In this document: positions 8,200 through 17,265 of the stretch, in pieces
Layout of the letters: every line of letters begins with the position of its first letter
How positions within the stretch are numbered: the stretch's first letter is position 1
From: an uncultured Prevotella sp.
GTDB lineage: Bacteria; Bacteroidota; Bacteroidia; Bacteroidales; Bacteroidaceae
NCBI GenBank assembly: GCA_947170265.1
Contig: CAMVSV010000011.1
Location: 1-64,000, forward strand
Direction: 5' to 3'
Length of the DNA: 64,000 nt
Notes under the pieces: model-generated
What the model was told of the DNA's origin: nothing
The model's input: only the letters and a program-made list of their open reading frames with translations
Databases searched by the model: none
Translations under genes and position numbers: made by a program

Positions 8200-8822
8200 A
8201 GGAGCCAATCGTCGATGTTACGGTTGTGGAACGTGTGTATGCCCAAGGAGGCTGCTGCAGCGCAGTTGGCGGGAGAGTCGTCGATGAACAGCGTCTGCTC
8301 GGCTGCGATGTCGGCATCGGCGAGCACACGACGAAAGATTTCTTCGGAGGGCTTGGCAAGGTGGAGCTCATAGGAGAGAAACACCTTTTCAAAGTAGTCG
8401 CCGACAAGGTAGCGCCTGCCATCGGCAGCAGTGAACGGGAAGAAATCGTCGGCACACCGGCGCCAGTGCATGTCGTTGGTGTTGCTTAGCAGGAAAAGAC
8501 GATAGCTGCCGCGAAGCTCCAGCAACCGAGCCTTGCGACGGTCGCTGATGCCGGTGAGGAGCTCGTTCCATGCCCACACCACCGACTCGTCGGCGAGAGC
8601 CCTGCCGGTGATATGCCTCACCTCGTCGCAGAAGGCATGGGTAGAGATTTCTCCCAGCTCGGCACGAAGGAAGAGGTCCTCAACCTTGTGCTCGGCTACA
8701 TAGTGGGCAATGGCATCGGCACCGACAGACTGCAATGCCGAGATGCACCGCTCGCCGGACAGTCCGCACAACACCCCACCGAGGTCAAACACTATATTCC
8801 TTATTCCTTTTTCTATCGTCAT
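8196..8822 (-). CDS. HAD-superfamily hydrolase (phosphatase)
   Basis: A 208-residue haloacid dehalogenase-like protein resembling the YihX/epoxide-hydrolase-like subgroup. Motif I is VFDLGGVLCG; here the second Asp of the usual D-x-D is replaced by Gly (D-L-G-G), which is common in this subgroup. Motif II is LLSNTN, a Lys lies in HLAKPSEEIF, and motif IV is FIDDSPANC. It probably acts on a small phosphate ester in the cytoplasm. It is the first gene of the HAD-ribF-CPBP run; the pairing with ribF might suggest FMN/FAD-pathway dephosphorylation, but that is a guess. Confidence 0.85.
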   Translation of the reverse strand: MTIEKGIRNIVFDLGGVLCGLSGERCISALQSVGADAIAHYVAEHKVEDLFLRAELGEISTHAFCDEVRHITGRALADESVVWAWNELLTGISDRRKARLLELRGSYRLFLLSNTNDMHWRRCADDFFPFTAADGRRYLVGDYFEKVFLSYELHLAKPSEEIFRRVLADADIAAEQTLFIDDSPANCAAAASLGIHTFHNRNIDDWLL

Positions 8823-9077
8823 CTGTATAAAAACGTCTGTATAATACTTGTTAAAAACGTCAACGCATCACCATATAAGCTGTGCATCATCATTTAAGTA
8901 TCAGCACATTACCTAAAGAAAGCGTCGGCACGCCACTTTTAAAGTATCTGAGAGTCACCGCTGTTCCTCTTCAACCACTCATGGACGCCTTCCTTGCTGA
9001 CTGTCGCCGCTTTTCCTGTGCAAAAGTACAAAAAAACACCGTAATAAGCCTTAATCAACATTTTTTTAGCCCAACTC

Positions 9078-9108
9078 TTTTGTAAATAAATAAAAAGTAT
9101 TACCTTTG
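9078..9108 (+). promoter_or_regulatory. promoter of tRNA-Met
   Basis: TTTTG (9078-9082) and TACCTTTG (9101-9108) are 18 bp apart and match the Bacteroidetes -33/-7 pair. They lie about 60 bp before the tRNA. I see nothing else in the 340-bp gap between the HAD gene and the tRNA. Confidence 0.75.
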
Positions 9109-9166
9109 CTCCCGAAAAAGAAAGGAACGGCAGAACTTCTGCCCAACTACCCTTTCCGCTTCCATC

Positions 9167-9240
9167 GGACTTGTAGCTCAGTTGGTTAGAGCAACAGACT
9201 CATAATCTGGAGGTCGTAGGTTCAAGCCCTACCTGGTCCA
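9167..9240 (+). tRNA. tRNA-Met (anticodon CAT)
   Basis: The sequence folds as a cloverleaf: acceptor GGAC...GTCC, D-arm GCTCAGTTGGTTAGAGC, anticodon loop CTCATAA with CAT, and T-arm GGTTCAAGCC. The 3' CCA is not encoded. CAT could also mean a lysidine-modified Ile tRNA, but the body matches the elongator Met type seen in Bacteroidales. It marks the left border of the accessory region. Confidence 0.9.
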
Positions 9241-9251
9241 CACTTGAAAAC

Positions 9252-9284
9252 AAGGAGTTACATCAAAAATGTAGCTCCTTTTCT
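9252..9284 (+). terminator. terminator of tRNA-Met
   Basis: A 12-bp stem (AAGGAGTTACAT with ATGTAGCTCCTT, one G-T pair) with a 5-nt loop is followed by TTTT-rich sequence. It directly follows the tRNA. Confidence 0.8.
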
Positions 9285-9481
9285 TTGTTTTGCGAACAAT
9301 TTGCGAACAAAATTGCATTTCGCGAACACCAATATAATCTTTCTGCAATAATTGATTCACTCATTTTGTTCGCAAATCTCATTATTTTTGTTCGCAAACC
9401 ATTTTCGGCATATTATTCAGTAATATCAGTAATACGAGTAAGCACCTTTTTTATCAAGGTTTTTTCTGATGGAACTCCTTA

Positions 9482-9796
9482 TTACTCTTTCTCTTTAATA
9501 ACAACCCAATGACCTGCACTTGTATTGCCTTCACGTACTAATAAACCCATCTTCTGCATAGCTGCAACGTCACGTTTGATAGTCCTTTCTGCTAGTGACA
9601 AAACTAGTGAGATTTCTTTAACAGAAATACGCGGATTGTTTAGCATCATTTTGCTGATTTCCTTTTGTCTATCAGTAAGTTGGACTGGTGACAAACTAGT
9701 GACATCACTGGTGACATCTTTGGTAGCACCACCGACATTTACCATCTGCTCAAACTTCGTCCGCTCTATAGTCACCTGTATTGCTGCTTTCTTCAA
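9482..9796 (-). pseudogene. C-terminal winged-helix fragment
   Basis: The frame encodes about 104 residues whose second half is a helix-turn-helix of the DeoR/HTH_11 type: LTDRQKEISKMML, then ISVKEISLVLSLAERTIKRD and MGLLVREG. This is the usual tail of larger ATP-binding AlbA_2-type or Fic-type proteins. Nothing resembling the N-terminal domains precedes it; the frame opens with a TTG inside a different decayed gene. I read it as a remnant. A small transcription regulator is the alternative. Confidence 0.5.
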
Positions 9797-10148
9797 ATAT
9801 ACGTTGTAGTTCTTCTTTCGGAGTCAGCACCTTTGCCAAATCGCCAATTGCGATTGGCGATTTAGGTTCTATGACATTCCATGCCCCATAGAACAAGCGC
9901 ATGTTTTTGAGGCTAGACTCGCCGAAGCCCCTTACCCAGAGAACTCCTGTCTTAACCGTTAACTAATACTCTTCAAAGCGCCAGATTTCCCATTTTGGGT
10001 TACGAGTGTTCTCGGATATATACTTTCCCACACCATAATACAAGGCTAACTATTCTTGATTGACCCTTTAGACGGCCCGTGATTAACTCTGCAAAATAGC
10101 CTTTTGGGTGATGTTATCAACCGCCACCAATTGTTCTTTATTTTTCAT
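9797..10148 (-). pseudogene. decayed DUF1016/YhcG-like nuclease N-terminus
   Basis: Recognisable pieces of a DUF1016 N-terminal domain appear in order but in different frames: MKNKEQLVAVDNITQKAILQ, LALYYGVGKYISENTRN, GALKSIS-stop-RLRQEFSG and RGFGESSLKNMRLFYGAW. At least two frameshifts and several stops separate them, and the PD-(D/E)XK half is missing. Its ATG at 10148 overlaps the last codons of jetD, which suggests it was once translated as a downstream member of the Wadjet operon. DUF1016 proteins are probable nucleases of the YhcG type. Confidence 0.7.
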
Positions 10149-10998
10149 TATTAATATATCCCTCTTGGTCATATCCACGGTGATGTTTGTTGATCATATC
10201 TATGAGAGACTGCAAATAGGGAATTTCACACTGAAGTGTATGATACTTGTCATATTGTTCGTTGTACCGAGTTAATGATCCTTTGGATAACCGTTGTTCA
10301 ATATCTGATGGGATAAGATATATGGAGCGATCATCAAGATGTTTATGGAATTCCGTTAAGAAGATGTGGATTCCTGCCAAATCAAAATCACCAAAGTGAA
10401 CGTATTTGTTTGGAATAGTTAGAAGCCAATTACGCAAATCAGTTGATTGGGGATAGCGGGATGCAAAAAGAAGTTGTTTATCTCCTAACAAAGACTCAAA
10501 CATCTTCCTTTGCTGACGAATCATACGGAAGTTCTCCATATTTTCGATGCCCACCACCACAATATCCTCAGGAACAGAAAAACGCTTCCAGTCGTCGATG
10601 AAAACAAAACTGCCGTCTATAGGATTGATTACAAACTCATTACCACGAAGTGAGCATATAATGGGTTCGTAACTATTAACAGGAAATCCTGGACATGAGC
10701 GTATTTTGACCAACTTCGAGTTTCCCGATACAGCAGCCTGCTCAGAGCGGGTTTCAAATAAACCTGTCGTTTCGTCACCGATAGTTCTCAGTGCTTCGTA
10801 ATGCCTTTGTAGGAAATTTTTCAGTGCATCGGCATCAATCGCCCGGAACGTCCTCCTGCTGCCATGAGTCTGAACCGTCAGCAGACCCTCTGACAACAAA
10901 TCGTCTGCAATATCTTTTCGTAGTGCGCTAGCTGCTACCGACTGCCCAGCAATGAGCTGCTGTAATACACTCAGTAATATTTTTGAAATCTTCATCAC
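10138..10998 (-). CDS. jetD: Wadjet protein JetD (Toprim nuclease subunit)
   Basis: JetD is the DNA-cleaving subunit of Wadjet, which removes plasmids by recognising and cutting closed circular DNA. The 286-residue product has an N-terminal wing-like region and a C-terminal Toprim fold (DUF2220-like). The metal-binding residues are visible as Glu152 (VVVGIENMENF) and Asp204-x-Asp206 (HFGDFDLAGI). It overlaps jetC by 4 bp (ATGA) and is the last intact gene of the cluster. It is shorter than the roughly 400-residue JetD of the best-studied type I systems, which suits another Wadjet subtype. Confidence 0.88.
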   Translation of the reverse strand: MMKISKILLSVLQQLIAGQSVAASALRKDIADDLLSEGLLTVQTHGSRRTFRAIDADALKNFLQRHYEALRTIGDETTGLFETRSEQAAVSGNSKLVKIRSCPGFPVNSYEPIICSLRGNEFVINPIDGSFVFIDDWKRFSVPEDIVVVGIENMENFRMIRQQRKMFESLLGDKQLLFASRYPQSTDLRNWLLTIPNKYVHFGDFDLAGIHIFLTEFHKHLDDRSIYLIPSDIEQRLSKGSLTRYNEQYDKYHTLQCEIPYLQSLIDMINKHHRGYDQEGYINNEK

Positions 10999-13900
10999 CC
11001 ATTGATTGTCATCAGGCGCTTAATGTGCGTCTGCGACTTGCCGTCCTTTGTCAGCAGATAGTTGTATTTGTAGAGATCAGCATTGTAGCCCATCGGAGAA
11101 CTGTTGATAAGGTAAATGTTGCGGATATTCGCAAACTGAAGAATACCGCTCACGTTGCTGGGGTGAAGTTTGCCAATCTCGTCCATCATACAATGAATGA
11201 TGAAATCGCCGTTCTTCCGAGATGCCCTTGTCTTGAACACATCGATGAGCATGATGTTCACCATTGCTTTCACCAGAATGTCCGTGCCGTCGGAACCCAC
11301 ATTGTTGATGCGTTCCACCCAACCCGTATTGTTGTCATTCTCCTGGATGCGGAACTGCAGACGGAAGGTGTCGCTGAGTGTCAGTTCCGTGCGGGCAGGC
11401 TCCTTTTGCAACAGTTTCATGAATTTCTTCAGATAGTCCACCACCTTCTCGTTGACCCTGTCACGATCTCCGCCGGAGAAGAGGTTCAACTCGCCAATGG
11501 TCAAAGCATTCTCCTCTGTGAAATCGCGTATCTGACGCAACAAGAGTATCATTCGGTCGGATGACTCTTCCGCACGCAGTTCAATGCTACGGATGACGCC
11601 CGCAAAATTGCGTTCCTGGAAGTTACGGTTCACTTCGCTGATGATGCTGCGGATTTCTGCCGAGTGGTTCATCAGCAATCCTACCTCACGGGACACACTG
11701 CGCAAGATGGTGTTGTAGTGCTCACTGACACGCTGACGATACGTCTCTATCTTGTCGTTCTCCACAAATTCCTGCAGGTTGAGGGCAAAGCGCAGATAAT
11801 CTTCATCGTATTGTGGGGTAATGAAGTGGAAAGTGTTATTGGCGCCAAAATGAGAGTTGAACGAGTTTGTTGCCCGTTTCAACTCTTCCATCTTCTGCCG
11901 CTTCTTATTGACGGCGCCCCGCATCTGTACCACCAAATCGGACAAGGCTGTCGACGAGGGCGAAGCCACATCGTCGTGCAAGAATGATTCTGGCAGGATG
12001 TTTTCCACTCGGCATAGTAGGTCGTACTGCTTCAGACCATCCTTCATGGCATCCACAGCAGACTGTTTCCGCTTGAGAAGGTCAGACTTTTCGGTTCGCT
12101 CATTTTCATACCGTTTACGTTTGTCATCATATTGCTGACGGGCTGCGCTGTCCTTGGCTTCCAACTGCCGTTTTTCATCGCGGAACTCAGACTCATGCGA
12201 GAAGAGCTCTTCCTCGTCCTTGCGATATTCGATGACAAAGTGCCGCTGATGGGTTATCTTGTCGAGTACGGCCTGCAAATTGGTCAGATCCCGCCGACAT
12301 AGTTCCAGGGCGTTGGTGTCTGCCCCTTTACCCTTCAGTTCGTCACGTTCCTGCCGTTCCAGCATCTGCCTCCGCTCATCAATATCTTTTTTCTTGGCAG
12401 ACTTCTCCTCCGACTGTTTTTGGCGGAAAGCATCAAATCGCTTTTGCAGTTCACGGATAGACGCATTGTACTCGCTCTCCGCACCCTTCATGTCTTTGTC
12501 GCGCTTAGCGCGTTGCCCGGTCCGTGCCGTTTTCTCATTCTCCAATGCCAGCAGCGTCTCTTTATATACCTTTGCCCGCTTCTCGCGCTCTGCAGCAATC
12601 ATCTCCCGTTCTTTCTGCTCAGCCTGGCGCAGCCGCGTTTCTGCATCCTTTATCTTTGTCGGAATCTGTTCCGACTGAACGCGCAGAATAGTTACTTTCT
12701 CGCTAAGTTCAGCTATCTTGCCCCTGAAATTCTTGCGCAGCTTCTCTTGTTCATTCTCACATTGCACTTGAAGATCAGCAATTTCCTTTTTCTTTGCAGC
12801 CAATACCTCTTGCTGTTTTTTCTGTAAGTCCCGATAGTCATCAGGCGTACGATGATGAACCGGTATGGCCTCCAAGTTGAGGCTTACCCCAAAGAGACTG
12901 CCTTCATCGGTCAATTGTGGAGACAACCCCTGTGCATAGAGCACCTGCTGCTCGTCCACTACCTTGCCAATGTTATTCTCCCATCCTGGCTTGTTCTGCG
13001 TAAGCCACTCATATAGAGAACCCTTCCAGCGGGCAAGCAAGGCTTCTGTCGCTGCCAGTTCTGTTTGCTGTTTCTCCAGCTCTCCTCGTGCCTCTTCTTG
13101 TTTACGTTCGAAGTCACGTTTTATCTGGTCATTCTTCAACTCCCACTCTTGTCGAAGTGCGTTCAAGTTGTTGGACGTAACAGTCAACTGCCCTTTCAAT
13201 TCCTGTTCCTGAGTTTTGAAGTTCCGTATATCTTCCCGACAATAGGAAGTCTCTTTTTCCATCGGATGCCAGTATTGCAACTCCGACAGGCGTTTGTCAG
13301 CCAGACTATGATTCCCCTGCAAGGTGGTCAGTCGTTCGTCCGATGCAGACAGCCATTCACCGTAGGCCTCCTCCACTGCTTTCTTTCGCTGGTCTCGAAC
13401 CTTTACGCATTTGTCCCGTTCTGTCTGTATTCCGTCACGGCACCGTTGCAATTCCTCCTTCAGTGCGAGCTCAAACTTGCTCCACTCATCGTCGAGCGCT
13501 GCATAGAGCGTCCGGTATTTTTCCGTTACATCTTTATACTGCTCCTCCAAAGCACGAAGCATCTTTTCTTTCTGAGCATTCTCGCCAAGAAGTTTAGGTT
13601 CCTGAGCATCTAATTCTATGACAGCCTTGATACCAATATTTTCGTAGCGCTTTCGCTTTTTACGGATATCATCAAGTCGTTGCTCACGCTTACTAATTTC
13701 TTTTGTCAGCTTGTCATGCTCTTTCTCGTACTCTTGTTGTGTAGCCTCGACCTTTTCCTTAATCTTTCTCAGCTTCTCCTGGATTTCACGGATCTCTTCC
13801 TCTGCCAATGGCAATTGTTCACGGATATAGTTGACCACATGATTCAATTGGTGCCACGTCTGCGTCATCTCATAGTCAAGTGCAATAAGCAAGCGATAGG

Positions 13901-14645
13901 TCTCAATTACCTTTGTGGCCTTGTTCCTCACCGGCACTTCACCACTGCTGTCCTTGCGGTACCAACAGTCAATCTCGTCGAATTCCTGCTCAAAGTCTGC
14001 CACCAGATGGCGATAGTCTGACAGGCGGATGCTATCCTCAACCTCCGTCATCGACTGTATGATAGTGTTCTTTACGAAATCTGCATCTAGTTTGCTGTTC
14101 AGGAATACATTCTGGATGCTTCGTGGAATATTCTGATACTTGGAACTCTCCACAATGGCATACTTGTCGTAGCGGTGGCTGCGGTCGTGGGTGTTTCCGA
14201 AGATGATGTTGCGATACTGTTCGTAGGTTTCTATCTTCGCACTGATTTCATTGTTGCCAATTCGTTCACGGATACGAATCCAGTCGCTCTCCACACGTCC
14301 GCTGTCATCCACTAACCATGACTTCCGATAAGGCGCATCGATAAAGCGGAACACAGCCTTTCCCTGACTACGGTAAGTCATAATGGAATAGGCACTCTGT
14401 TCGGTCTTTACCTCATAGACGATATACGAATTGCTATAACGGAAATAGAATTCTTCGAACGACTTCTGCCCCTGCTGTATGCCCAACCGCATCTTGTCGG
14501 CATTGTAGAAAAACAGCAGAGCCCTCAACACCGTACTCTTACCCACTCCTTGCGTACCGGCAAAGTGTACGTTGCCGTCCAACAGCACCTCCGCGTATGG
14601 GATGTTCGCAGAGTTCAGGAATATGATTTTGTTCAGATGTCTCAT
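10995..14645 (-). CDS. jetC: Wadjet protein JetC (SMC-like ATPase)
   Basis: JetC is the SMC-family motor that extrudes DNA loops in Wadjet. The 1216-residue protein has a Walker A motif at 30-38 (GTQGVGKST), long charged coiled coils from about 270 to 1000, and a C-terminal ATPase half. There, GSDGTDILVKAMVN (about 1117) fits the ABC signature position and MMDEIGKL (Asp1155-Glu1156) is Walker B. LFSGGDRDRV near 1055 is a further conserved-looking motif. It overlaps jetB and jetD by 4 bp each, so translation is coupled. The alternative of a stand-alone SbcC/RecN-like protein is ruled out by the neighbours. Confidence 0.92.
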   Translation of the reverse strand: MRHLNKIIFLNSANIPYAEVLLDGNVHFAGTQGVGKSTVLRALLFFYNADKMRLGIQQGQKSFEEFYFRYSNSYIVYEVKTEQSAYSIMTYRSQGKAVFRFIDAPYRKSWLVDDSGRVESDWIRIRERIGNNEISAKIETYEQYRNIIFGNTHDRSHRYDKYAIVESSKYQNIPRSIQNVFLNSKLDADFVKNTIIQSMTEVEDSIRLSDYRHLVADFEQEFDEIDCWYRKDSSGEVPVRNKATKVIETYRLLIALDYEMTQTWHQLNHVVNYIREQLPLAEEEIREIQEKLRKIKEKVEATQQEYEKEHDKLTKEISKREQRLDDIRKKRKRYENIGIKAVIELDAQEPKLLGENAQKEKMLRALEEQYKDVTEKYRTLYAALDDEWSKFELALKEELQRCRDGIQTERDKCVKVRDQRKKAVEEAYGEWLSASDERLTTLQGNHSLADKRLSELQYWHPMEKETSYCREDIRNFKTQEQELKGQLTVTSNNLNALRQEWELKNDQIKRDFERKQEEARGELEKQQTELAATEALLARWKGSLYEWLTQNKPGWENNIGKVVDEQQVLYAQGLSPQLTDEGSLFGVSLNLEAIPVHHRTPDDYRDLQKKQQEVLAAKKKEIADLQVQCENEQEKLRKNFRGKIAELSEKVTILRVQSEQIPTKIKDAETRLRQAEQKEREMIAAEREKRAKVYKETLLALENEKTARTGQRAKRDKDMKGAESEYNASIRELQKRFDAFRQKQSEEKSAKKKDIDERRQMLERQERDELKGKGADTNALELCRRDLTNLQAVLDKITHQRHFVIEYRKDEEELFSHESEFRDEKRQLEAKDSAARQQYDDKRKRYENERTEKSDLLKRKQSAVDAMKDGLKQYDLLCRVENILPESFLHDDVASPSSTALSDLVVQMRGAVNKKRQKMEELKRATNSFNSHFGANNTFHFITPQYDEDYLRFALNLQEFVENDKIETYRQRVSEHYNTILRSVSREVGLLMNHSAEIRSIISEVNRNFQERNFAGVIRSIELRAEESSDRMILLLRQIRDFTEENALTIGELNLFSGGDRDRVNEKVVDYLKKFMKLLQKEPARTELTLSDTFRLQFRIQENDNNTGWVERINNVGSDGTDILVKAMVNIMLIDVFKTRASRKNGDFIIHCMMDEIGKLHPSNVSGILQFANIRNIYLINSSPMGYNADLYKYNYLLTKDGKSQTHIKRLMTING

Positions 14646-15196
14646 ACCTCTGGTACCTCCTCTTCATTGTAAATGGTTATCAGATTCACCATATCCTCAG
14701 CATAGCGGAAAGCGGCTGTTACTTTATAGGTGCCGTCTTCCTCGTTGATGAGTTCGGCAAATCCCATGCTGGTGAGTTCATTGACGAGTTTCTCTACTAT
14801 CTCCTGGTTGGTGTTCTGTTTACGGAATAGTTTACGGGCTTTGTCGCGCAGTTCCACATCAAGGTTGATGCGTTCCAAAATGTGTGTACTGCGGAACTGG
14901 AAACCGGTGGAGAATGTGATGTCGTAGGTTTTCAGGAAATCCAGGATGTCAACCCACTGGGCGAAACTCTGCAGTTTCTGCTCAATGGTTTGCTTGCCCT
15001 CTTGCGTACGGGCGAAGTAATAATAGCCATCGCCCGACTCCAACCTGAGCCCTAACTCGGAGAAATAGGTCTCATAATCGGTATAGTTCTCCTCAATGTC
15101 GTCATACAAGTGCTTCACCTCCTGGTCTGTGCTGTCGACAGAGAGGAAGCCGCCTTTGCTCATCCGTTCAAAGATTCGTTGTGTGTTAGCTCGCAT
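14642..15196 (-). CDS. jetB: Wadjet protein JetB (MukE-like)
   Basis: A 184-residue acidic protein in the position of JetB, the MukE-like winged-helix (kite) subunit that bridges JetA to the JetC motor. The segment LDILDFLKTYDITFSTGFQF and the winged-helix part ELTSMGFAELINEEDGTYKV are consistent with this, but the family is weakly conserved and the call rests mainly on gene order. It overlaps jetA by 11 bp and jetC by 4 bp. Confidence 0.8.
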   Translation of the reverse strand: MRANTQRIFERMSKGGFLSVDSTDQEVKHLYDDIEENYTDYETYFSELGLRLESGDGYYYFARTQEGKQTIEQKLQSFAQWVDILDFLKTYDITFSTGFQFRSTHILERINLDVELRDKARKLFRKQNTNQEIVEKLVNELTSMGFAELINEEDGTYKVTAAFRYAEDMVNLITIYNEEEVPEV

Positions 15197-16391
15197 ATAT
15201 CAGTGCATATTCTATGTTTTCAAATGTCTCGTAGTCGTCGGTGATGCGCAGGTCATCACTATGCCCTGTAGCCATCTGGCAATAGAGAATGATGTGGTCG
15301 TTCAAAGAACGTGGCTGATGATAATGATAGTTCCGGATAAAGGAGAACAAGTTCTGCCCCTGTGCCTTGAAGGCGTTCCACAGTTCGGTGGTGTTCACAC
15401 TGTTTACTTCTTCTATGCTATCACTCAAGAATTCCTCATCTAAAGGGTCAGCTTCAGTTCTTGCCAGGCGGCGCACGTCATTCTTTCCAGCAATCTTACG
15501 TATCAGGGCGTATGCCTCTTCGTTGCTGCGAAGCATATCCACAGAAAGGAAGATGCGGTTGTAAGGTCTTTTCTCCATCCATAGTGGATGGTCGCTATCC
15601 AACATACGAACCACATTCGTATCCTCACGCCACGTCAGTTGGTCTTTGAGGTATTTCAACCGACGAATCTTCTTGAGCAGCAGGCTCTGTTGCTCTATCT
15701 GATTGATGTAGTCGATAATCTGCTTTTCAATTTCCAGCAGGTTATGGTCTGCTTCGGTAAAGTCGTTACGCACATCCATAGTAGTGCGTTGCATCTCCGG
15801 GTCGGTAGCCATCTTGAAGAACACTACTTCGCCATCCATCATTTTCTCGCACTCCGTAATCAGCTGTTTGATGCCCTTCCGTTTCTCGTCCAGATTTTCC
15901 AGGCGCGACTTCTTGATTTTGTAGTTTGGCTCCTGCTTATAGGCCACATCCACATTACGCTTCAGGTCTATGACGTTCTTCAATGTACGCAGTCCTATGC
16001 GACGGAGCATCTTCCGCACATTACTCTGATACTGAGTCTTACGGTGCTCATTCGTCTCCTCCAAGTAGTACCCGATGTTCTCCTTCAAGGCGCTAATATG
16101 CTCACGGACACTGGCTACGCTGATTTCCTCATTCATCTCCAGTACCTCCTCGAAGAATTGCACATACACGTCCTCCATCTCCAATAAGTCGCCATTCTCA
16201 TGAATCACTCCATGCTCAATAAGGTACTGTACACGTTCACGCTTATAGTCCACAATCTCCAGAGCGAAGTCTGTGCGGTAAGTCATCGACTTTCGTCGCT
16301 CAAACATATCGCGGAACAGCACCTTTTCCCGGTCCATCACCTTGACCAGCTCATCTATCGTCCTGAAATGTGAAAGGATCTCCATAAACAC
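15186..16391 (-). CDS. jetA: Wadjet protein JetA (MukF-like kleisin)
   Basis: JetA is the kleisin-like subunit that closes the SMC ring. The 401-residue product has an N-terminal winged-helix region (YLIEHGVIHENGDLL), a central helical bundle with many charged heptads (about 120-260) and a C-terminal domain. Its start at 16391 is 8 bp from the end of the methyltransferase-HIT gene; a second ATG two codons later is equally possible. The family resembles the JetA of the non-type-I Wadjet systems (DUF5716-like), so I would guess type III, with low certainty. Confidence 0.82.
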   Translation of the reverse strand: MFMEILSHFRTIDELVKVMDREKVLFRDMFERRKSMTYRTDFALEIVDYKRERVQYLIEHGVIHENGDLLEMEDVYVQFFEEVLEMNEEISVASVREHISALKENIGYYLEETNEHRKTQYQSNVRKMLRRIGLRTLKNVIDLKRNVDVAYKQEPNYKIKKSRLENLDEKRKGIKQLITECEKMMDGEVVFFKMATDPEMQRTTMDVRNDFTEADHNLLEIEKQIIDYINQIEQQSLLLKKIRRLKYLKDQLTWREDTNVVRMLDSDHPLWMEKRPYNRIFLSVDMLRSNEEAYALIRKIAGKNDVRRLARTEADPLDEEFLSDSIEEVNSVNTTELWNAFKAQGQNLFSFIRNYHYHQPRSLNDHIILYCQMATGHSDDLRITDDYETFENIEYALIYAS

Positions 16392-16399
16392 TTATAACT

Positions 16400-17263
16400 C
16401 TAATATTTCTGTTTACTTGGTATCACCCCGCGCACCCCGCCTTTGGGATTGAGCACGTCACCCTTGTATCGGGGGATAACGTGCATGTGGCAGTGAAAAA
16501 CAGACTGGCCAGCGGCTTCGCCAATGTTAATACCAACATTGTATCCATCGGGATGGAAACGCTCGTCAGTTTTCTGCTTCACATATTGCAGCACGACGTT
16601 CATAGCCTCGCGCTCGTGGTTGGTAAGATCAAAGTAGGAAGCAACGTGGCGTTTGGGTATAATCAAAGCATGCCCAGGAGAGACAGGATAGCCGTCATAG
16701 AATGCAACACAAGTGGCCGTCTCGCAGATGATTTCCACCCGACGGGAAAGACGGCAAAATGGGCATTTCTCGCCTTCCACGCGCGGCAGCTTGTTGAAAT
16801 GGTTGTATTGGTAGAGTTCGTAGCTTTTGTTGGCGACGAGGCTCTTGTACGGCAATTTCACGTTACATTGGTACGTGTATTGCTTGTGGATGGCATGAAG
16901 TCGGAATCCCTCTTCTGTCAAGTCACGACGGACGGCAAAATAAGCCGTCCCCTTTGGGGAGAGCAGGTTAGCGACATTCATCAGTACCTCGGCTTGGGCA
17001 TAGGGTTCCAAGACGTTCAGCACATAGTTACAGAAGATGGTGTCGAATTTGCCCTCGGGAAAGTCAGGGCGGTAGTAGTAATCGTAGCCGATGATGTCGA
17101 AGCCCTGCTTCCTGAGTTCGTCGGTATCGAAACCGAAACCGCATCCGAAATCGAGAATCTTGCCCCTGAGCAGATTGTGTTGAATGAGGTATCGCGTCGG
17201 CACGGAGAAATCCGTGCGCTTGATGGCCGTTAGGTAGGGATGGTTTATCTTCTCTGGTTCCAT
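16400..17263 (-). CDS. SAM methyltransferase-HIT hydrolase fusion
   Basis: A 287-residue two-domain protein. Residues 1-155 form a class I SAM-dependent methyltransferase with motif I DFGCGFGFD (38-46) and acidic motif GYDYY (59-63). Residues 160-287 form a HIT nucleotide hydrolase/transferase domain with a zinc pair CPFC (167-170) and the triad H-C-H-M-H-V (His257, 259, 261). I start it at the ATG two bases after the HNH gene stop; an upstream in-frame ATG would place 25 codons inside that gene. HIT enzymes cleave nucleoside phosphates or adenylylated adducts. The methyl acceptor is unknown; no DNA-methylase NPPY/DPPY motif is seen, so a DNA target is not established. Confidence 0.85.
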   Translation of the reverse strand: MEPEKINHPYLTAIKRTDFSVPTRYLIQHNLLRGKILDFGCGFGFDTDELRKQGFDIIGYDYYYRPDFPEGKFDTIFCNYVLNVLEPYAQAEVLMNVANLLSPKGTAYFAVRRDLTEEGFRLHAIHKQYTYQCNVKLPYKSLVANKSYELYQYNHFNKLPRVEGEKCPFCRLSRRVEIICETATCVAFYDGYPVSPGHALIIPKRHVASYFDLTNHEREAMNVVLQYVKQKTDERFHPDGYNVGINIGEAAGQSVFHCHMHVIPRYKGDVLNPKGGVRGVIPSKQKY

Positions 17264-17265
17264 AG

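Noticed and set aside
9482..9796. The HTH fragment as the Wadjet regulator
   Set aside because: It lies downstream of the operon, lacks its N-terminal part, and is of the type found as a tail of larger proteins.
10995..14645. JetC as a stand-alone SbcC or MukB protein
   Set aside because: The overlapping genes for kleisin-like, MukE-like and Toprim partners define Wadjet; sbcD or mukF in standard form are absent.
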